This document shows positions 52,218 to 61,531 of a stretch of 64,000 nucleotides of DNA, piece by piece. The translations under genes and the position numbers were made by a program. Below the pieces are notes generated by a model, which worked only from the letters and a program-made list of their open reading frames with translations, searched no databases and was not told where the DNA came from. How positions within the stretch are numbered: position 1 is the stretch's first letter; each line of letters opens with the position of its first letter. The DNA is from Salaquimonas sp041736675 (GTDB lineage: Bacteria; Pseudomonadota; Alphaproteobacteria; Rhizobiales; Rhizobiaceae), in the NCBI GenBank assembly GCA_041736675.1, contig JBGSTD010000057.1:8125-72124 (forward strand), given 5' to 3'.

Positions 52218-53189
52218 CTACATTTTCTTGTATGCGTCCACTATCGCCTGACCATCGGCTCCTGCCTTTTCAAGCCATTCCTTGGTCATGGTTTCGCCAA
52301 AACCCTTGAAATCCGCCTTCAGCTGATCGCTTGGAGGGGCAACCTTCATGCCGTTTTCAGCCAGTCCCTTCAGGTAAAAATCCGTGAGCTCAACGGCCTT
52401 GGCAAGACCGCTGGCAGCAGCAGCGGTTGCGCATTCTGTCAAGGCCGCCTTGGCATTGTCATCAAGAGCATTGAAAGCATCCTTGTTGGCAAAAACCACA
52501 TTGCGCGGCAACCAGGCCTGAACATCATAGAAATTAGTCAGTTGCTCCCATACCTTGCTGTCGTAGCCGGTAGAACCAGAGGAAATGAACGCCTCGGCAA
52601 CGCCTGTCGCCAGCGCCTGCGAAAGTTCCGCAGCCTCAACCTGAACAGGAACCATTCCGGCCAGATCAGCAATTCGGCTGGTTGCGGCGTTGTAAGCACG
52701 GAACTTCACTCCTGAAAGATCGGCGACCGATGCCACATCCTTCTTTGTGTAAAGGCCTTGTGGCGGCCATGGCACAGCATAAAGATAAACGAGGTTTTCA
52801 GCGTCGAGTGCAGCCTGCAGCTTTTCAGCACCAGCTTTCCAAAGCTTCTCGGATTCATCATAGGAGGTGGCAAGGAACGGGACTGAATCTAGACCATAAA
52901 GCGGGTTTTCATTGGCATGAGCAGAAATCAGGCGCTCACCGATGCTTGCCTGGCCTGTTTGGACAGCTTTCTTGATGTCGCCGCCCTTGAACAGAGAACC
53001 CCCCGGATGGGTTACCAGTTCAAGTCCGACACCCTTGTCTGTCACGCATTTTGCAAATGTTGCACCATTTTCCGAATGAAAATTGGTCGCCGGATACGCC
53101 ATCGGCATATCCCATTTTTCAGCCGAAGCTGCAGAAACAGTTGCTCCTGTCATGGCCAATCCGGCCAAAATTGTCTTGAGAAGTCTCAT
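52218..53189 (-). CDS. TRAP transporter substrate-binding protein (DctP)
   Basis: Periplasmic solute receptor of 323 residues with a Sec signal peptide (MRLLKTILAGLAMTGATVSAASA). The conserved carboxylate-binding arginine is in LSGVKFRAYN near residue 158. The start at 53189 follows GGAGGT. The SBP is first in the run DctP-DctQ-DctM-TSUP-BASS. The upstream DadA-type gene is on the same strand and the divergent gene is an Asp/Glu racemase homologue, so an amino-acid-like acid is a possible ligand. This is context only. Confidence 0.92.
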   Translation of the reverse strand: MRLLKTILAGLAMTGATVSAASAEKWDMPMAYPATNFHSENGATFAKCVTDKGVGLELVTHPGGSLFKGGDIKKAVQTGQASIGERLISAHANENPLYGLDSVPFLATSYDESEKLWKAGAEKLQAALDAENLVYLYAVPWPPQGLYTKKDVASVADLSGVKFRAYNAATSRIADLAGMVPVQVEAAELSQALATGVAEAFISSGSTGYDSKVWEQLTNFYDVQAWLPRNVVFANKDAFNALDDNAKAALTECATAAAASGLAKAVELTDFYLKGLAENGMKVAPPSDQLKADFKGFGETMTKEWLEKAGADGQAIVDAYKKM

Positions 53190-53277
53190 GGTAGTACCTC
53201 CATTGCTGATTGCTGACAGACCCTTTTACAAGCGCCCCGCAGTTGTGTTTTCTCCCTAAGCCTCATAACACTGACGA

Positions 53278-53289
53278 TTTATCGATAAA
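53278..53289. promoter_or_regulatory. 12-bp perfect palindrome upstream of the second TRAP operon
   Basis: TTTATCGATAAA is a perfect palindrome, 3 bp beyond the dadA-like stop and 88 bp before the DctP start. Possible operator for the TRAP operon; no regulator is known. Confidence 0.35.
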
Positions 53290-53292
53290 ATG

Positions 53293-54543
53293 TCAATAAC
53301 GGTTTGGCGAATAAACACCAACATCGAGGTTAAGCTTTTTCCCCGATATGAGCTGGGCCAGCATCCGTCCAGTTTTTGGCCCGCCGGTCAATCCGACATG
53401 ATGATGGCCAAATCCTGCAAATACGCCTTTGGTATTTTTGAGTTCGCCAATAACCGGGATTGAGTCGCTCGTCGCCGGTCTATGCCCCATCCATCGCTCG
53501 GTGCGCTCAAAAGTCAGTTTTGGCAAAGCGCTTTGCACATGCCGTTCCAGCAGATCGAATGGTGCTTTGGAAGGCGGCAGGTCAAGTCCGCCAAATTCAA
53601 GCACTCCGGCAGCCCTTATACGACCTTCCATCGGCGTAATCACAAATTTCCCGCTGGAAATCATCAATGGCGCTGAGGGCATGATTGATGGATTGATAAA
53701 TTCAATATGATATCCGCGTTCACTCTCAAGTGGAACGGTCTGACCAAGCTTCTGCATAAGTGGCGATGACCATGCGCCCGTGGCAACAACAATGGCATCG
53801 CAGAAGAGGGTTTCGCCCTTTATGACAACACCTTTGCCAACGCCATTTTCGACGATGAAATCCTCGACATCGCCTTCGATGAATTGGCCGCCGTTTTCGA
53901 CTACATGCCGCGCCAATGATTTGACATATGCCCCGGGGTCCGAAATACGTCCATGGTCAGACAGGCAGATACCAAACGTACAATCCGGATTGAGGCCTGG
54001 TACAAATTTCTGCAGTTCATCCCGGCCAATTTCACGCCACTTGAACCCGTACTTTTTCCGGATGTCCCAACTGAGTTTCTCGCTCTCAAATTCCTTTCGT
54101 GATGAATAGACATAAACGTAGTCGGAACTGAACAGAAAGTTCTCAGCCCCGGTTCCAGTCGCAAGCGCCCGGTGGTCTTCATAACTGTCACCGATAATCG
54201 GATACAGCGCATCGGCAATCCTGCGCACATCGGCTTCATTGTTGTGTTTGAGGTATTTGATCAACCAAGGTAAAAGTTTTGGCAAATAGCGCCATTTCAT
54301 GAAGAGCGGCTGGTCCTTGCTGAGCAGCATGAACGGTGCCTTGGGCAAGAGGCCTGGACCGGTTACCGGAATAATCGCGCAAGCGGCAAGAACACCGCCA
54401 TTGCCATAGCTCGTCGCTTCGCCTATCCCAAGACGATCAATCAGAACCACCTCGTGGCCTTCACGCTGCAGCCAGATTGCCGTTGACACACCAACAATTC
54501 CAGCCCCAATAATGACGACCTTTTTTCCGCTTTGCGATACCAC
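53293..54543 (-). CDS. D-amino-acid dehydrogenase (DadA family FAD oxidoreductase)
   Basis: Membrane-associated FAD oxidoreductase of the DAO superfamily, 416 residues. The FAD motif VVIIGAGIVGVSTAIWLQREG is at residues 9-29 (key GAGIVG). ATSYGNGGVLAACAIIP is typical of DadA, and the C-terminal GFGHHHVGLTGGPKTGRMLAQLI closes the FAD site. The start is GTG at 54543 with GGGGAG upstream; it overlaps the 5' end of the open frame of the divergent gene. Homologues oxidise D-amino acids or D-hydroxyproline to 2-oxo or imino acids. The substrate here is unknown. Confidence 0.88.
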   Translation of the reverse strand: MVSQSGKKVVIIGAGIVGVSTAIWLQREGHEVVLIDRLGIGEATSYGNGGVLAACAIIPVTGPGLLPKAPFMLLSKDQPLFMKWRYLPKLLPWLIKYLKHNNEADVRRIADALYPIIGDSYEDHRALATGTGAENFLFSSDYVYVYSSRKEFESEKLSWDIRKKYGFKWREIGRDELQKFVPGLNPDCTFGICLSDHGRISDPGAYVKSLARHVVENGGQFIEGDVEDFIVENGVGKGVVIKGETLFCDAIVVATGAWSSPLMQKLGQTVPLESERGYHIEFINPSIMPSAPLMISSGKFVITPMEGRIRAAGVLEFGGLDLPPSKAPFDLLERHVQSALPKLTFERTERWMGHRPATSDSIPVIGELKNTKGVFAGFGHHHVGLTGGPKTGRMLAQLISGKKLNLDVGVYSPNRY

Positions 54544-54609
54544 CTGTGGCTCCCCGAAAAATGCAATATTGTATTGGAAAACACTCTATCAGCGGCACCG
54601 CAATTGCCA

Positions 54610-55314
54610 ATGGATAAATCACCATTTCCCTTCCTCGGATTGCTGATGCTGGACACCCGCTTTCCACGGATAAAGGGGGACATAGGAAATCCGGAAAGTT
54701 TTGAGTTTCCTGTTCGAAAAAGAATCATCAACAAGGCCTTTCCGGCCAACGTTATCAATGCTTCTCCAGATCGTCTTTTGCCGCAATTCATCACGGCGGC
54801 ACAAGACCTTGAGGCAGAAGGCGCTGCGCTCATCTCGACGAGTTGCGGTTTCCTGACCCTATTCCAGCGCGAATTGGAAAAGGCGGTGTCCATCCCGGTC
54901 CTGACTTCATCCCTGTTCCTGTATGAGGGTATCAAAAAACAATTGCCCGCTGGAAAACGTCTTGGCATTTTGACAATTGCTGCGAGCGGTCTGTCACCTG
55001 GGCATCTGCTGGCCGCAGGGATCAGCGATGAACCGCCAATTGGCACAACACAAGGAGGTGCAGAGTTCACTGCCGCAATCCTTGAAAACCGGTCCGGGAT
55101 GAATATTGAACTGGCTCAAAGCGACAATGTTGCAGCAGCGACAGCCTTGCAGAAAGCCTATCCGGATATCGGCGCGATCCTGCTTGAGTGCACCAATATG
55201 CCGCCATATGCAAAAGCAATAAGCGCGGCAACCGGTCTGCCGGTACATTCAATTCTTGACGGTTTGAACACACTTTGGAACCAGCATGTTCCCGGTTCCA
55301 ATGCGAAGTTCTAA
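54610..55314 (+). CDS. Aspartate/glutamate racemase family protein
   Basis: About 234 residues from the ATG at 54610 (MDKSPFPFLGLLMLDTRFPR). The open frame extends 26 codons upstream, overlapping dadA, but those residues do not look conserved. The two catalytic cysteines of the Asp/Glu/hydantoin racemase fold are present in STSCGF and LECTNMPPYA. It is divergent from the DadA-type gene and converges on pyruvate carboxylase with 7 bp between stops. With DadA and the TRAP system it suggests racemisation or isomerisation of the imported substrate. Confidence 0.82.
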   Translation: MDKSPFPFLGLLMLDTRFPRIKGDIGNPESFEFPVRKRIINKAFPANVINASPDRLLPQFITAAQDLEAEGAALISTSCGFLTLFQRELEKAVSIPVLTSSLFLYEGIKKQLPAGKRLGILTIAASGLSPGHLLAAGISDEPPIGTTQGGAEFTAAILENRSGMNIELAQSDNVAAATALQKAYPDIGAILLECTNMPPYAKAISAATGLPVHSILDGLNTLWNQHVPGSNAKF

Positions 55315-55321
55315 CCCCAGT

Positions 55322-58300
55322 CTAGGCTTTGAATTCGAGCAGCAGGTCCTTGGCATCCACGCTCGATCCCGCCTGAACGTGAATTACAGCAACCTCGCCC
55401 TTGCGATCCGCATGAATTGCTGTTTCCATCTTCATCGCTTCAATGGTAAACAGCACATCGCCCGGATTGACCACAGTTCCGGCTTTCACCGTAACACTGG
55501 CGATTGTTCCGGGCATCGGTGCCCCGACATGGTTTGGATTGCCGTCTTCTGCTTTTTTCTGCTTGGCAATAATTGAGGCGACAGCCCTGTTAGGGACACG
55601 GATAGTGCGTGGCTGGCCATTGAGTTCGAAGAAAACCTTGACCTCGCCATCGTCACTGGTTTCGCTGATCGCCTGAAGCCTTATTTCAAGCGTTTTACCA
55701 GGTGCAATCTCCACAGAAATCTGTTCCTGCGGCTCCATGCCGTAAAAGAAGACAGGCGTTGGCAGGGTACGGACCGGACCATAAATCCGGTGTCTGCCCA
55801 TATAATCGAGGAAAACTTTTGGATACATCAGATACCCGCAAAGATCTTCATCATCGACAACAAAGCCTTGAAGTTCAGTTATTACTTCAGAGCGGACTTT
55901 TTCAAGATCAACTGCAGGCATGTCGGCGCCAGGGCGGGTCGTGATTGGGTTTTCGCCCTTGAGGATCTTTTCCTGCAATGCCCTTGGCCAGCCACCCGGC
56001 GGCTGTCCGAGATTGCCATACATCATGTCGACAACCGAATCCGGAAATGACATTTCCTTTTCGGGATTTTCAACATCAGCTCGACTGATCCCCTGGGCAA
56101 CCATCATCAAGGCCATGTCTCCAACCACTTTGGACGAAGGCGTTACCTTGACGATATCCCCGAACATGTTGTTGACGTCGGCATAGGTTTTGGCAACCTC
56201 TGACCACCGCTCTTCAAGCCCGAGACTTTTTGCCTGGGCTTTGAGGTTGGTAAATTGTCCTCCCGGCATTTCATGCAGATAGACTTCCGAAGCTGGTGCC
56301 GCCAACCCGCTTTCGAATGCCACGTATTGATGACGGACCTGCTCCCAATAGTTCGACATCTCGCGAATGGCATCAATATTGAGCCCGGTATCACGCTCGG
56401 TGTGACGCATTGCTTCAACAATAGAACCTAGGCAGGGCTGTGAGGTTCCGCCGGAAAACGCATCCATTGCCACATCCACCGCATCAACACCGGCTGCACT
56501 TGCCGCAAGAATGGTCGAAGCCGCAATACCGCTTGTATCATGGGTATGAAAATGCACCGGCAGTCCGGTCTCGGCTTTGAGCGCTGCAATGAGTTGATGC
56601 GCGGCAGCGGGTTTCAACAAGCCCGCCATGTCTTTCAAACCGAGGATATGGGTTCCCGCCGCCTTGAGTTCCCGTCCCATGTTGACGTAGTAGTCGAGAT
56701 CATATTTCGGGCGTTTGGGATCAAGGATATCACCTGTATAGCAGATTGAGGCTTCAAGAATCCTGCCTGATTCGAGCACCGCATCCATGGCAACCCGCAT
56801 GTTCTCGACCCAGTTGAGACTGTCAAAAACGCGGAAAATATCAACGCCGCTTTTTGCCGCCTGATCCACAAACTTGACAACCACATTGTCAGGGTAGTTG
56901 GTGTAGCCGACGCCGTTCGAGGCGCGCAGCAGCATCTGGGTCAAAAGGTTTGGCATCCTCTGGCGCAGATCACGCAATCTCTGCCAAGGGCATTCCTGCA
57001 AAAAACGGTAGGAGACATCAAAGGTTGCCCCGCCCCAACATTCTACTGAAAACAGATCGCTTAGATTGTGTGCATACGCACTGGCCGCATTGACCATGTC
57101 GATAGAACGCATCCGCGTTGCAAGAAGCGACTGATGGCCATCGCGCATGGTCGTGTCGGTGATCAGCAGCTTTTTCTGCGCAAGCATCCAGTCTGCAACA
57201 GCTTTGGGACCCTGCGTCTCCAGAATGTTTCGTACACCCTTTGGCGGCGTCTCTGTTCTGAATTTGGGCGCTCTCGGCGATTGCAGCGAAGTCACCGGAC
57301 GGGTTTGACCTTTTGTTTCCGTATGCCCGTTGACCGATATATCCGCCACATAGGTGAGTATTTTTGTAGCTCTGTCCTGACGCTTTTTGAACTTGAACAA
57401 TTCCGGCGTCGTATCAATGAACTTCGTCGTATAGGTGTTGTCGAGAAAAGTCGGGTGTTTGAGCAGGTTTTCAACAAAGGCAATATTGGTGTTGACGCCG
57501 CGAATTCGAAACTCACGCAAGGTGCGGTCCATGCGCGCAATTGCCATTTCCGGTGTGGGCGCCCAGGCGGTAACCTTGACCAGCAGCGAGTCATAGTAGC
57601 GGGTGATAACAGCACCCGAATATGCCGTTCCGCCATCAAGGCGAATACCCATTCCGGTAGCCGAGCGATAAGCAGTGATCCGGCCGTAGTCAGGAACAAA
57701 ATTATTCTGTGGATCCTCGGTCGTGATACGGCATTGAAGCGCGTGACCATTAAGCACAACATCCTTCTGGCTTTTTGCACCCGTCGCCTCGGCGATGGTT
57801 TTTCCCTCGCTGACCAGAATCTGCGCCCGAACGATGTCGATACCGGTTACTTCCTCGGTTACCGTATGCTCGACCTGAACCCGCGGATTGACCTCAATGA
57901 AGTAAAACTTGTTCGAATCCATATCCATCAAAAATTCGACAGTACCCGCACATTCATACCCCACATGCCGGCAGATCCTGAGGCCGAGCGCACATATTTC
58001 TTCGCGCTGCTCATCGCTCAGATATGGCGCCGGTGCGCGCTCCACCACTTTCTGGTTTCGCCGTTGCACCGAGCAGTCACGCTCCCAGAGATGGTAGATT
58101 TCGCCATGCTGGTCGCCAAGGATCTGTACTTCCACATGGCGCGCATTGATGACGAGTTTTTCAAGATAACCTTCGCCATTGCCGAAAGCTGCTTCAGCCT
58201 CGCGCTGCCCCTCGAGCACCTTTTGCTCCAGTTCATCAGGGCCCATGATCTGCCGCATGCCACGACCCCCGCCGCCCCAGGAGGCTTTCAGCATGAAGGG

Positions 58301-58768
58301 ATAACCAACTTCATCCGCCATCTTGCGCACAACTTCCATGTCGGCAGGCAAAATATCGGTGGCCGGGACCACAGGCACACCTGCTTCCATCGCTATCCTG
58401 CGAGCCGATGCCTTGTCGCCCAACTGGCGCATGGTCTTTGCCTTGGGGCCGATAAATATGATTCCAGCTGCGTCGCAGGCATCAACAAAATCCGGATTTT
58501 CCGACAGAAGACCATAACCCGGATGGATCGCATCAACACCGCTGGTTTTGGCAACCCTGATAATTTCCTCAATCGACAGATAGGCCTGAACAGGACCCAG
58601 ATCCTCACCAATCAGATAGGCCTCATCCGCCTTGAACCTGTGCAGGCCAAGACGGTCTTCCTTGGCATAGATGGCTACCGTCTTTTTACCCAGTTCATTG
58701 GCAGCGCGCAAAATTCGAATGGCAATCTCACCCCGGTTAGCTACCAGGATTTTTTTGATGTCTCTCAT
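55322..58768 (-). CDS. pyc: Pyruvate carboxylase
   Basis: Anaplerotic biotin enzyme that carboxylates pyruvate to oxaloacetate; about 1148 residues, the usual single-chain length. Biotin carboxylase domain (MRDIKKILVANRGEIAIR, GGGGRGMR, EVNPRVQVEHTVTE), carboxyltransferase domain (TTMRDGHQSLLATRMR near residue 545, FHTHDTSGI), and a C-terminal biotinyl domain with the biotinylated Lys in EAMKMETAI, 35 residues from the end. The ATG at 58768 is chosen over a TTG two codons earlier. Monocistronic. A 592-codon open frame lies on the opposite strand but is a shadow. Confidence 0.97.
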   Translation of the reverse strand: MRDIKKILVANRGEIAIRILRAANELGKKTVAIYAKEDRLGLHRFKADEAYLIGEDLGPVQAYLSIEEIIRVAKTSGVDAIHPGYGLLSENPDFVDACDAAGIIFIGPKAKTMRQLGDKASARRIAMEAGVPVVPATDILPADMEVVRKMADEVGYPFMLKASWGGGGRGMRQIMGPDELEQKVLEGQREAEAAFGNGEGYLEKLVINARHVEVQILGDQHGEIYHLWERDCSVQRRNQKVVERAPAPYLSDEQREEICALGLRICRHVGYECAGTVEFLMDMDSNKFYFIEVNPRVQVEHTVTEEVTGIDIVRAQILVSEGKTIAEATGAKSQKDVVLNGHALQCRITTEDPQNNFVPDYGRITAYRSATGMGIRLDGGTAYSGAVITRYYDSLLVKVTAWAPTPEMAIARMDRTLREFRIRGVNTNIAFVENLLKHPTFLDNTYTTKFIDTTPELFKFKKRQDRATKILTYVADISVNGHTETKGQTRPVTSLQSPRAPKFRTETPPKGVRNILETQGPKAVADWMLAQKKLLITDTTMRDGHQSLLATRMRSIDMVNAASAYAHNLSDLFSVECWGGATFDVSYRFLQECPWQRLRDLRQRMPNLLTQMLLRASNGVGYTNYPDNVVVKFVDQAAKSGVDIFRVFDSLNWVENMRVAMDAVLESGRILEASICYTGDILDPKRPKYDLDYYVNMGRELKAAGTHILGLKDMAGLLKPAAAHQLIAALKAETGLPVHFHTHDTSGIAASTILAASAAGVDAVDVAMDAFSGGTSQPCLGSIVEAMRHTERDTGLNIDAIREMSNYWEQVRHQYVAFESGLAAPASEVYLHEMPGGQFTNLKAQAKSLGLEERWSEVAKTYADVNNMFGDIVKVTPSSKVVGDMALMMVAQGISRADVENPEKEMSFPDSVVDMMYGNLGQPPGGWPRALQEKILKGENPITTRPGADMPAVDLEKVRSEVITELQGFVVDDEDLCGYLMYPKVFLDYMGRHRIYGPVRTLPTPVFFYGMEPQEQISVEIAPGKTLEIRLQAISETSDDGEVKVFFELNGQPRTIRVPNRAVASIIAKQKKAEDGNPNHVGAPMPGTIASVTVKAGTVVNPGDVLFTIEAMKMETAIHADRKGEVAVIHVQAGSSVDAKDLLLEFKA

Positions 58769-58907
58769 GGCCAAGTTTCAGTCCATCGGTTGGGAGGGTC
58801 GATCTTATATGACTTTCATAAGCCAACCGCATGGAAAACTCCATAAGCGATATTGCAGGTCCGCCGATAATTGCCATCGCCTTTTGATGATAACCAGCCG
58901 AAAAAAA

Positions 58908-60101
58908 TCATCCCTTTCTGGAAACGACAATTCCGCCGACAATCTCCACAATATCGGCGCAATCTGAGGGCGAAAACGTTAGGGGAACGCGCATATCGCA
59001 GGTTGTTGACAGAATTTCCCGGGTCTTTGGCAATTCCTGATGATTGGATAAATATTGCCAACTGTCATACCTGCTGGTGAACGCGACCGGCTCATCAGCC
59101 CCGAACCATTTTATTTCAACACCGCGATCGCCGCATTCCTTGATGAATGCGGGTATTCTTGCCGCTCCCAATCCGCGCGCCTGAAATTGAAACGAGGACC
59201 CGACATAGTCTTCATGTTGCTGGCGCGCCGGCACAAAAATGCCTGGCATCTTTGAAAAACCGTCCCGCAAAACACTGTAGCGTTCGTTCCAGCGCTGGAC
59301 GTTATGCTCCAGATTTTTCACTTGCCCACGCAATATTGCCGCCCGCATGTTGTCGATCCTTGCCGAGCAATTGGGGCTGAACAGCCTCACCTGCCGGAAA
59401 ATCTCTTCCTCAGGTATGGCGCCGTGGCTTCCGTAAAGCATGTAGGACCCTGATCCGATGACAGCGCGAGCAGCGATTTCAGGATCATCCGTAGTCAGGA
59501 ATCCGCCTTCACCCGAATTGATATGCTTGTAAGTCTGGGTGGAAAAACAGCCAATCTTGCCAAAATTCCCCGATCGGATGCCCTTCCATCTGGCACCCAT
59601 TGTGTGGGCGCAGTCTTCTATCAGTGTGATGTCAAACTCATCGCATATCGCAGTGATTGCATCCATATCAGCGATATGACCGCGCATATGGGAAAGCATC
59701 ATGAATTTTGCTCCGCTGATCCGGGCCTTCTCGCGGAGATCTGCAATATCCGTATGCCAATTCTCGTCGATTTCGACAAAAACCGGCTCTCCTCCCGTTG
59801 CATAAATCGCGCCGGGAACAGGAGCTAGCGTATAGGCGTTGGCCAAGACCTTTGTCCCGGGAACCACCCCCGCCGCCCGCAAAGCGATCTGCATTGCCTG
59901 CCCGCCAGAGGTAACCGCAAGACAGAACTTTGTTCCCTGAAAGGCAGCATATTCAGTTTCGAGCAGCGTAGCTTCAGATATTTCACCCTTCAATACATTG
60001 TAGCGATGCAGCCTGCCGGAACGCAGGATTTCTGCAACCCGCTCGATTGTTTCTTCTGCAATCGGCTCCTGCTGGGTGAATGGCTTGTCAAAATTTTTCA
60101 T
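58908..60101 (-). CDS. DegT/DnrJ/EryC1/StrS family aminotransferase
   Basis: PLP-dependent aminotransferase of 397 residues. The PLP lysine is Lys192 in TQTYKHINSGEGG, the cofactor Asp163 is in IEDCAHTMGARW, and VTSGGQAMQIALRAAGV near 63 binds the phosphate. These usually transfer amino groups to nucleotide-linked keto sugars, but no sugar-nucleotide gene is beside it. The start follows the stop of the HisD-like gene by 6 bp with AGGGCGCG upstream, so the pair forms an operon. The real substrate is unknown. Confidence 0.87.
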   Translation of the reverse strand: MKNFDKPFTQQEPIAEETIERVAEILRSGRLHRYNVLKGEISEATLLETEYAAFQGTKFCLAVTSGGQAMQIALRAAGVVPGTKVLANAYTLAPVPGAIYATGGEPVFVEIDENWHTDIADLREKARISGAKFMMLSHMRGHIADMDAITAICDEFDITLIEDCAHTMGARWKGIRSGNFGKIGCFSTQTYKHINSGEGGFLTTDDPEIAARAVIGSGSYMLYGSHGAIPEEEIFRQVRLFSPNCSARIDNMRAAILRGQVKNLEHNVQRWNERYSVLRDGFSKMPGIFVPARQQHEDYVGSSFQFQARGLGAARIPAFIKECGDRGVEIKWFGADEPVAFTSRYDSWQYLSNHQELPKTREILSTTCDMRVPLTFSPSDCADIVEIVGGIVVSRKG

Positions 60102-60107
60102 CGCGCC

Positions 60108-61415
60108 CTAGTCATACCGCTTCTGGTCTGCAACTTCAAAATCCCAGTTTCTGCCAGGATTGTATTTGCGCAGACGCCAGTCGCAGGCGCGTGCATGACC
60201 ATCCATCCCTTCGATCCGGCTGATACGCGATCCGGCCGCCGAAAATTCAAGATTGGCTGCTTGGCTGATCTCCTGCCATGTGAGGATTTTCAGAAACTTC
60301 ATCACATTGAGCCCGCCGGTGTAGCGGGCTGCCTTTTTGGTTGGCAGGATATGATTGGTACCCGAGCATTTGTCTCCGTGGGTAACGGTTGCTCCCTCGC
60401 CAAGAAAAAGCGAACCGTAATTTTTCAGATTGTCACGCCACCAGTGAAGGTCGTTTGCAATCACCTGAAGATGCTCGCTGGCATATTCATCCGATACCCG
60501 GCAAACTTCTTCACGGTTTTCGCACACAACGATTTCCCCGTGATTTTTCCACGCTGCGAGCACCACTTCTCCGCTCGGCATGTCGGCTGCAATCATCGGC
60601 AGGATGCGGTCTACCGCTTCAGCCAGTTGGCGTGATGTGGTAAACAGCCAGACTGGCGAGTTTGTTCCATGTTCTGCCTGGCTCGCGAGGTCAACCGCAA
60701 CAGTCATCGGGTCGGCTGTTTCGTCGGCAATGATGGCACTTTCTGTTGGGCCGGCAAAAACATCAATACCCACTTCACCAAAAAGAAGGCGCTTGGCTTC
60801 AGCTACATACGCATTGCCGGGCCCGACCAGAATATCAGCCGGGCGCGCGCCGAAAAGGCCGAATGTCATGGTGGCAATTGCGTGCACGCCGCCCATTTCC
60901 AGAATGACATCAGCGCCGGCAATATCCATCGCATAGGCAACGGCAGGAGAAATTGAATCTCCTCTTGGCGGCGACGCTGCAACAACAAAAGGCACTCCAG
61001 CAACTTTCGCAGTTGCCACACTCATGATCGCTGAAGCCGCATGGGCATAGCGTCCGCCCGGCACATAGCACCCGGCGCAATTGACAGGAATGATTTTCTG
61101 GCCAAGCCGCACCCCTGTTTCCGTCTCCATGTCAAACTCGGTGATGCTGGCGCGCTGGGCTTCTGCAAACCGTGTGACCTGACGATGGGCGAATTGAATG
61201 TCAGCCTTTTCCTGGTCGGTAACCTGAGAAATTAAGCGGGCCTTCTTTTCCTCTGAAAGAACAAAGTCCCCCTCCCATTTGTCAAAGTCGCGGGCAAATT
61301 GGCGGACAGCGCCTTCGCCTTCGCTTCTGATCTTGGCGATCATGTTTTCAACTGCAGAACGTATCTGAAGGTTTTCCGATTCCGCTACAGCTTCCGCTTT
61401 CTTAATATATTCCAT
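60108..61415 (-). CDS. Histidinol dehydrogenase paralogue (HpsN-like zinc alcohol dehydrogenase)
   Basis: HisD-family enzyme of about 435 residues, which in the canonical case oxidises an alcohol to a carboxylate with two NAD. Zinc-site residues are present: Gln and His in ASQAEHGTNSP, Asp in THGDKCSGTNH, and His in EGMDGHARAC. The N-terminal YVPGGRYAHAASAIMSVATAKVAGVPFV (about 135-162) and TKKAARYTGGLNVMKFLK resemble the sulfopropanediol dehydrogenase (HpsN) type paralogues more than biosynthetic HisD. The ATG at 61415 has GGGAG at 8 bp; earlier TTG and ATG codons are less suitable. Followed by a DegT aminotransferase, not by his genes. Confidence 0.86.
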   Translation of the reverse strand: MEYIKKAEAVAESENLQIRSAVENMIAKIRSEGEGAVRQFARDFDKWEGDFVLSEEKKARLISQVTDQEKADIQFAHRQVTRFAEAQRASITEFDMETETGVRLGQKIIPVNCAGCYVPGGRYAHAASAIMSVATAKVAGVPFVVAASPPRGDSISPAVAYAMDIAGADVILEMGGVHAIATMTFGLFGARPADILVGPGNAYVAEAKRLLFGEVGIDVFAGPTESAIIADETADPMTVAVDLASQAEHGTNSPVWLFTTSRQLAEAVDRILPMIAADMPSGEVVLAAWKNHGEIVVCENREEVCRVSDEYASEHLQVIANDLHWWRDNLKNYGSLFLGEGATVTHGDKCSGTNHILPTKKAARYTGGLNVMKFLKILTWQEISQAANLEFSAAGSRISRIEGMDGHARACDWRLRKYNPGRNWDFEVADQKRYD

Positions 61416-61531
61416 CGCCATTTCTCCCAATTCAAACTGAAGTCCGAGCCAACTGCCATGCCATTATTTGGCGTTAGCTTTGGAGAAATGGCAATAGCAC
61501 CAGCCATGAGTTCCGATAGAACCAAAACAGC

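Noticed and set aside
57068..58846. 592-codon open frame on the plus strand opposite pyc
   Set aside because: It lies wholly antisense to a well-conserved pyruvate carboxylase, has no recognisable domain or ribosome site, and arises from codon bias.
60108..61415. Biosynthetic histidinol dehydrogenase (hisD)
   Set aside because: No his gene is near, and the sequence resembles HpsN-type paralogues; annotated as a paralogue instead.
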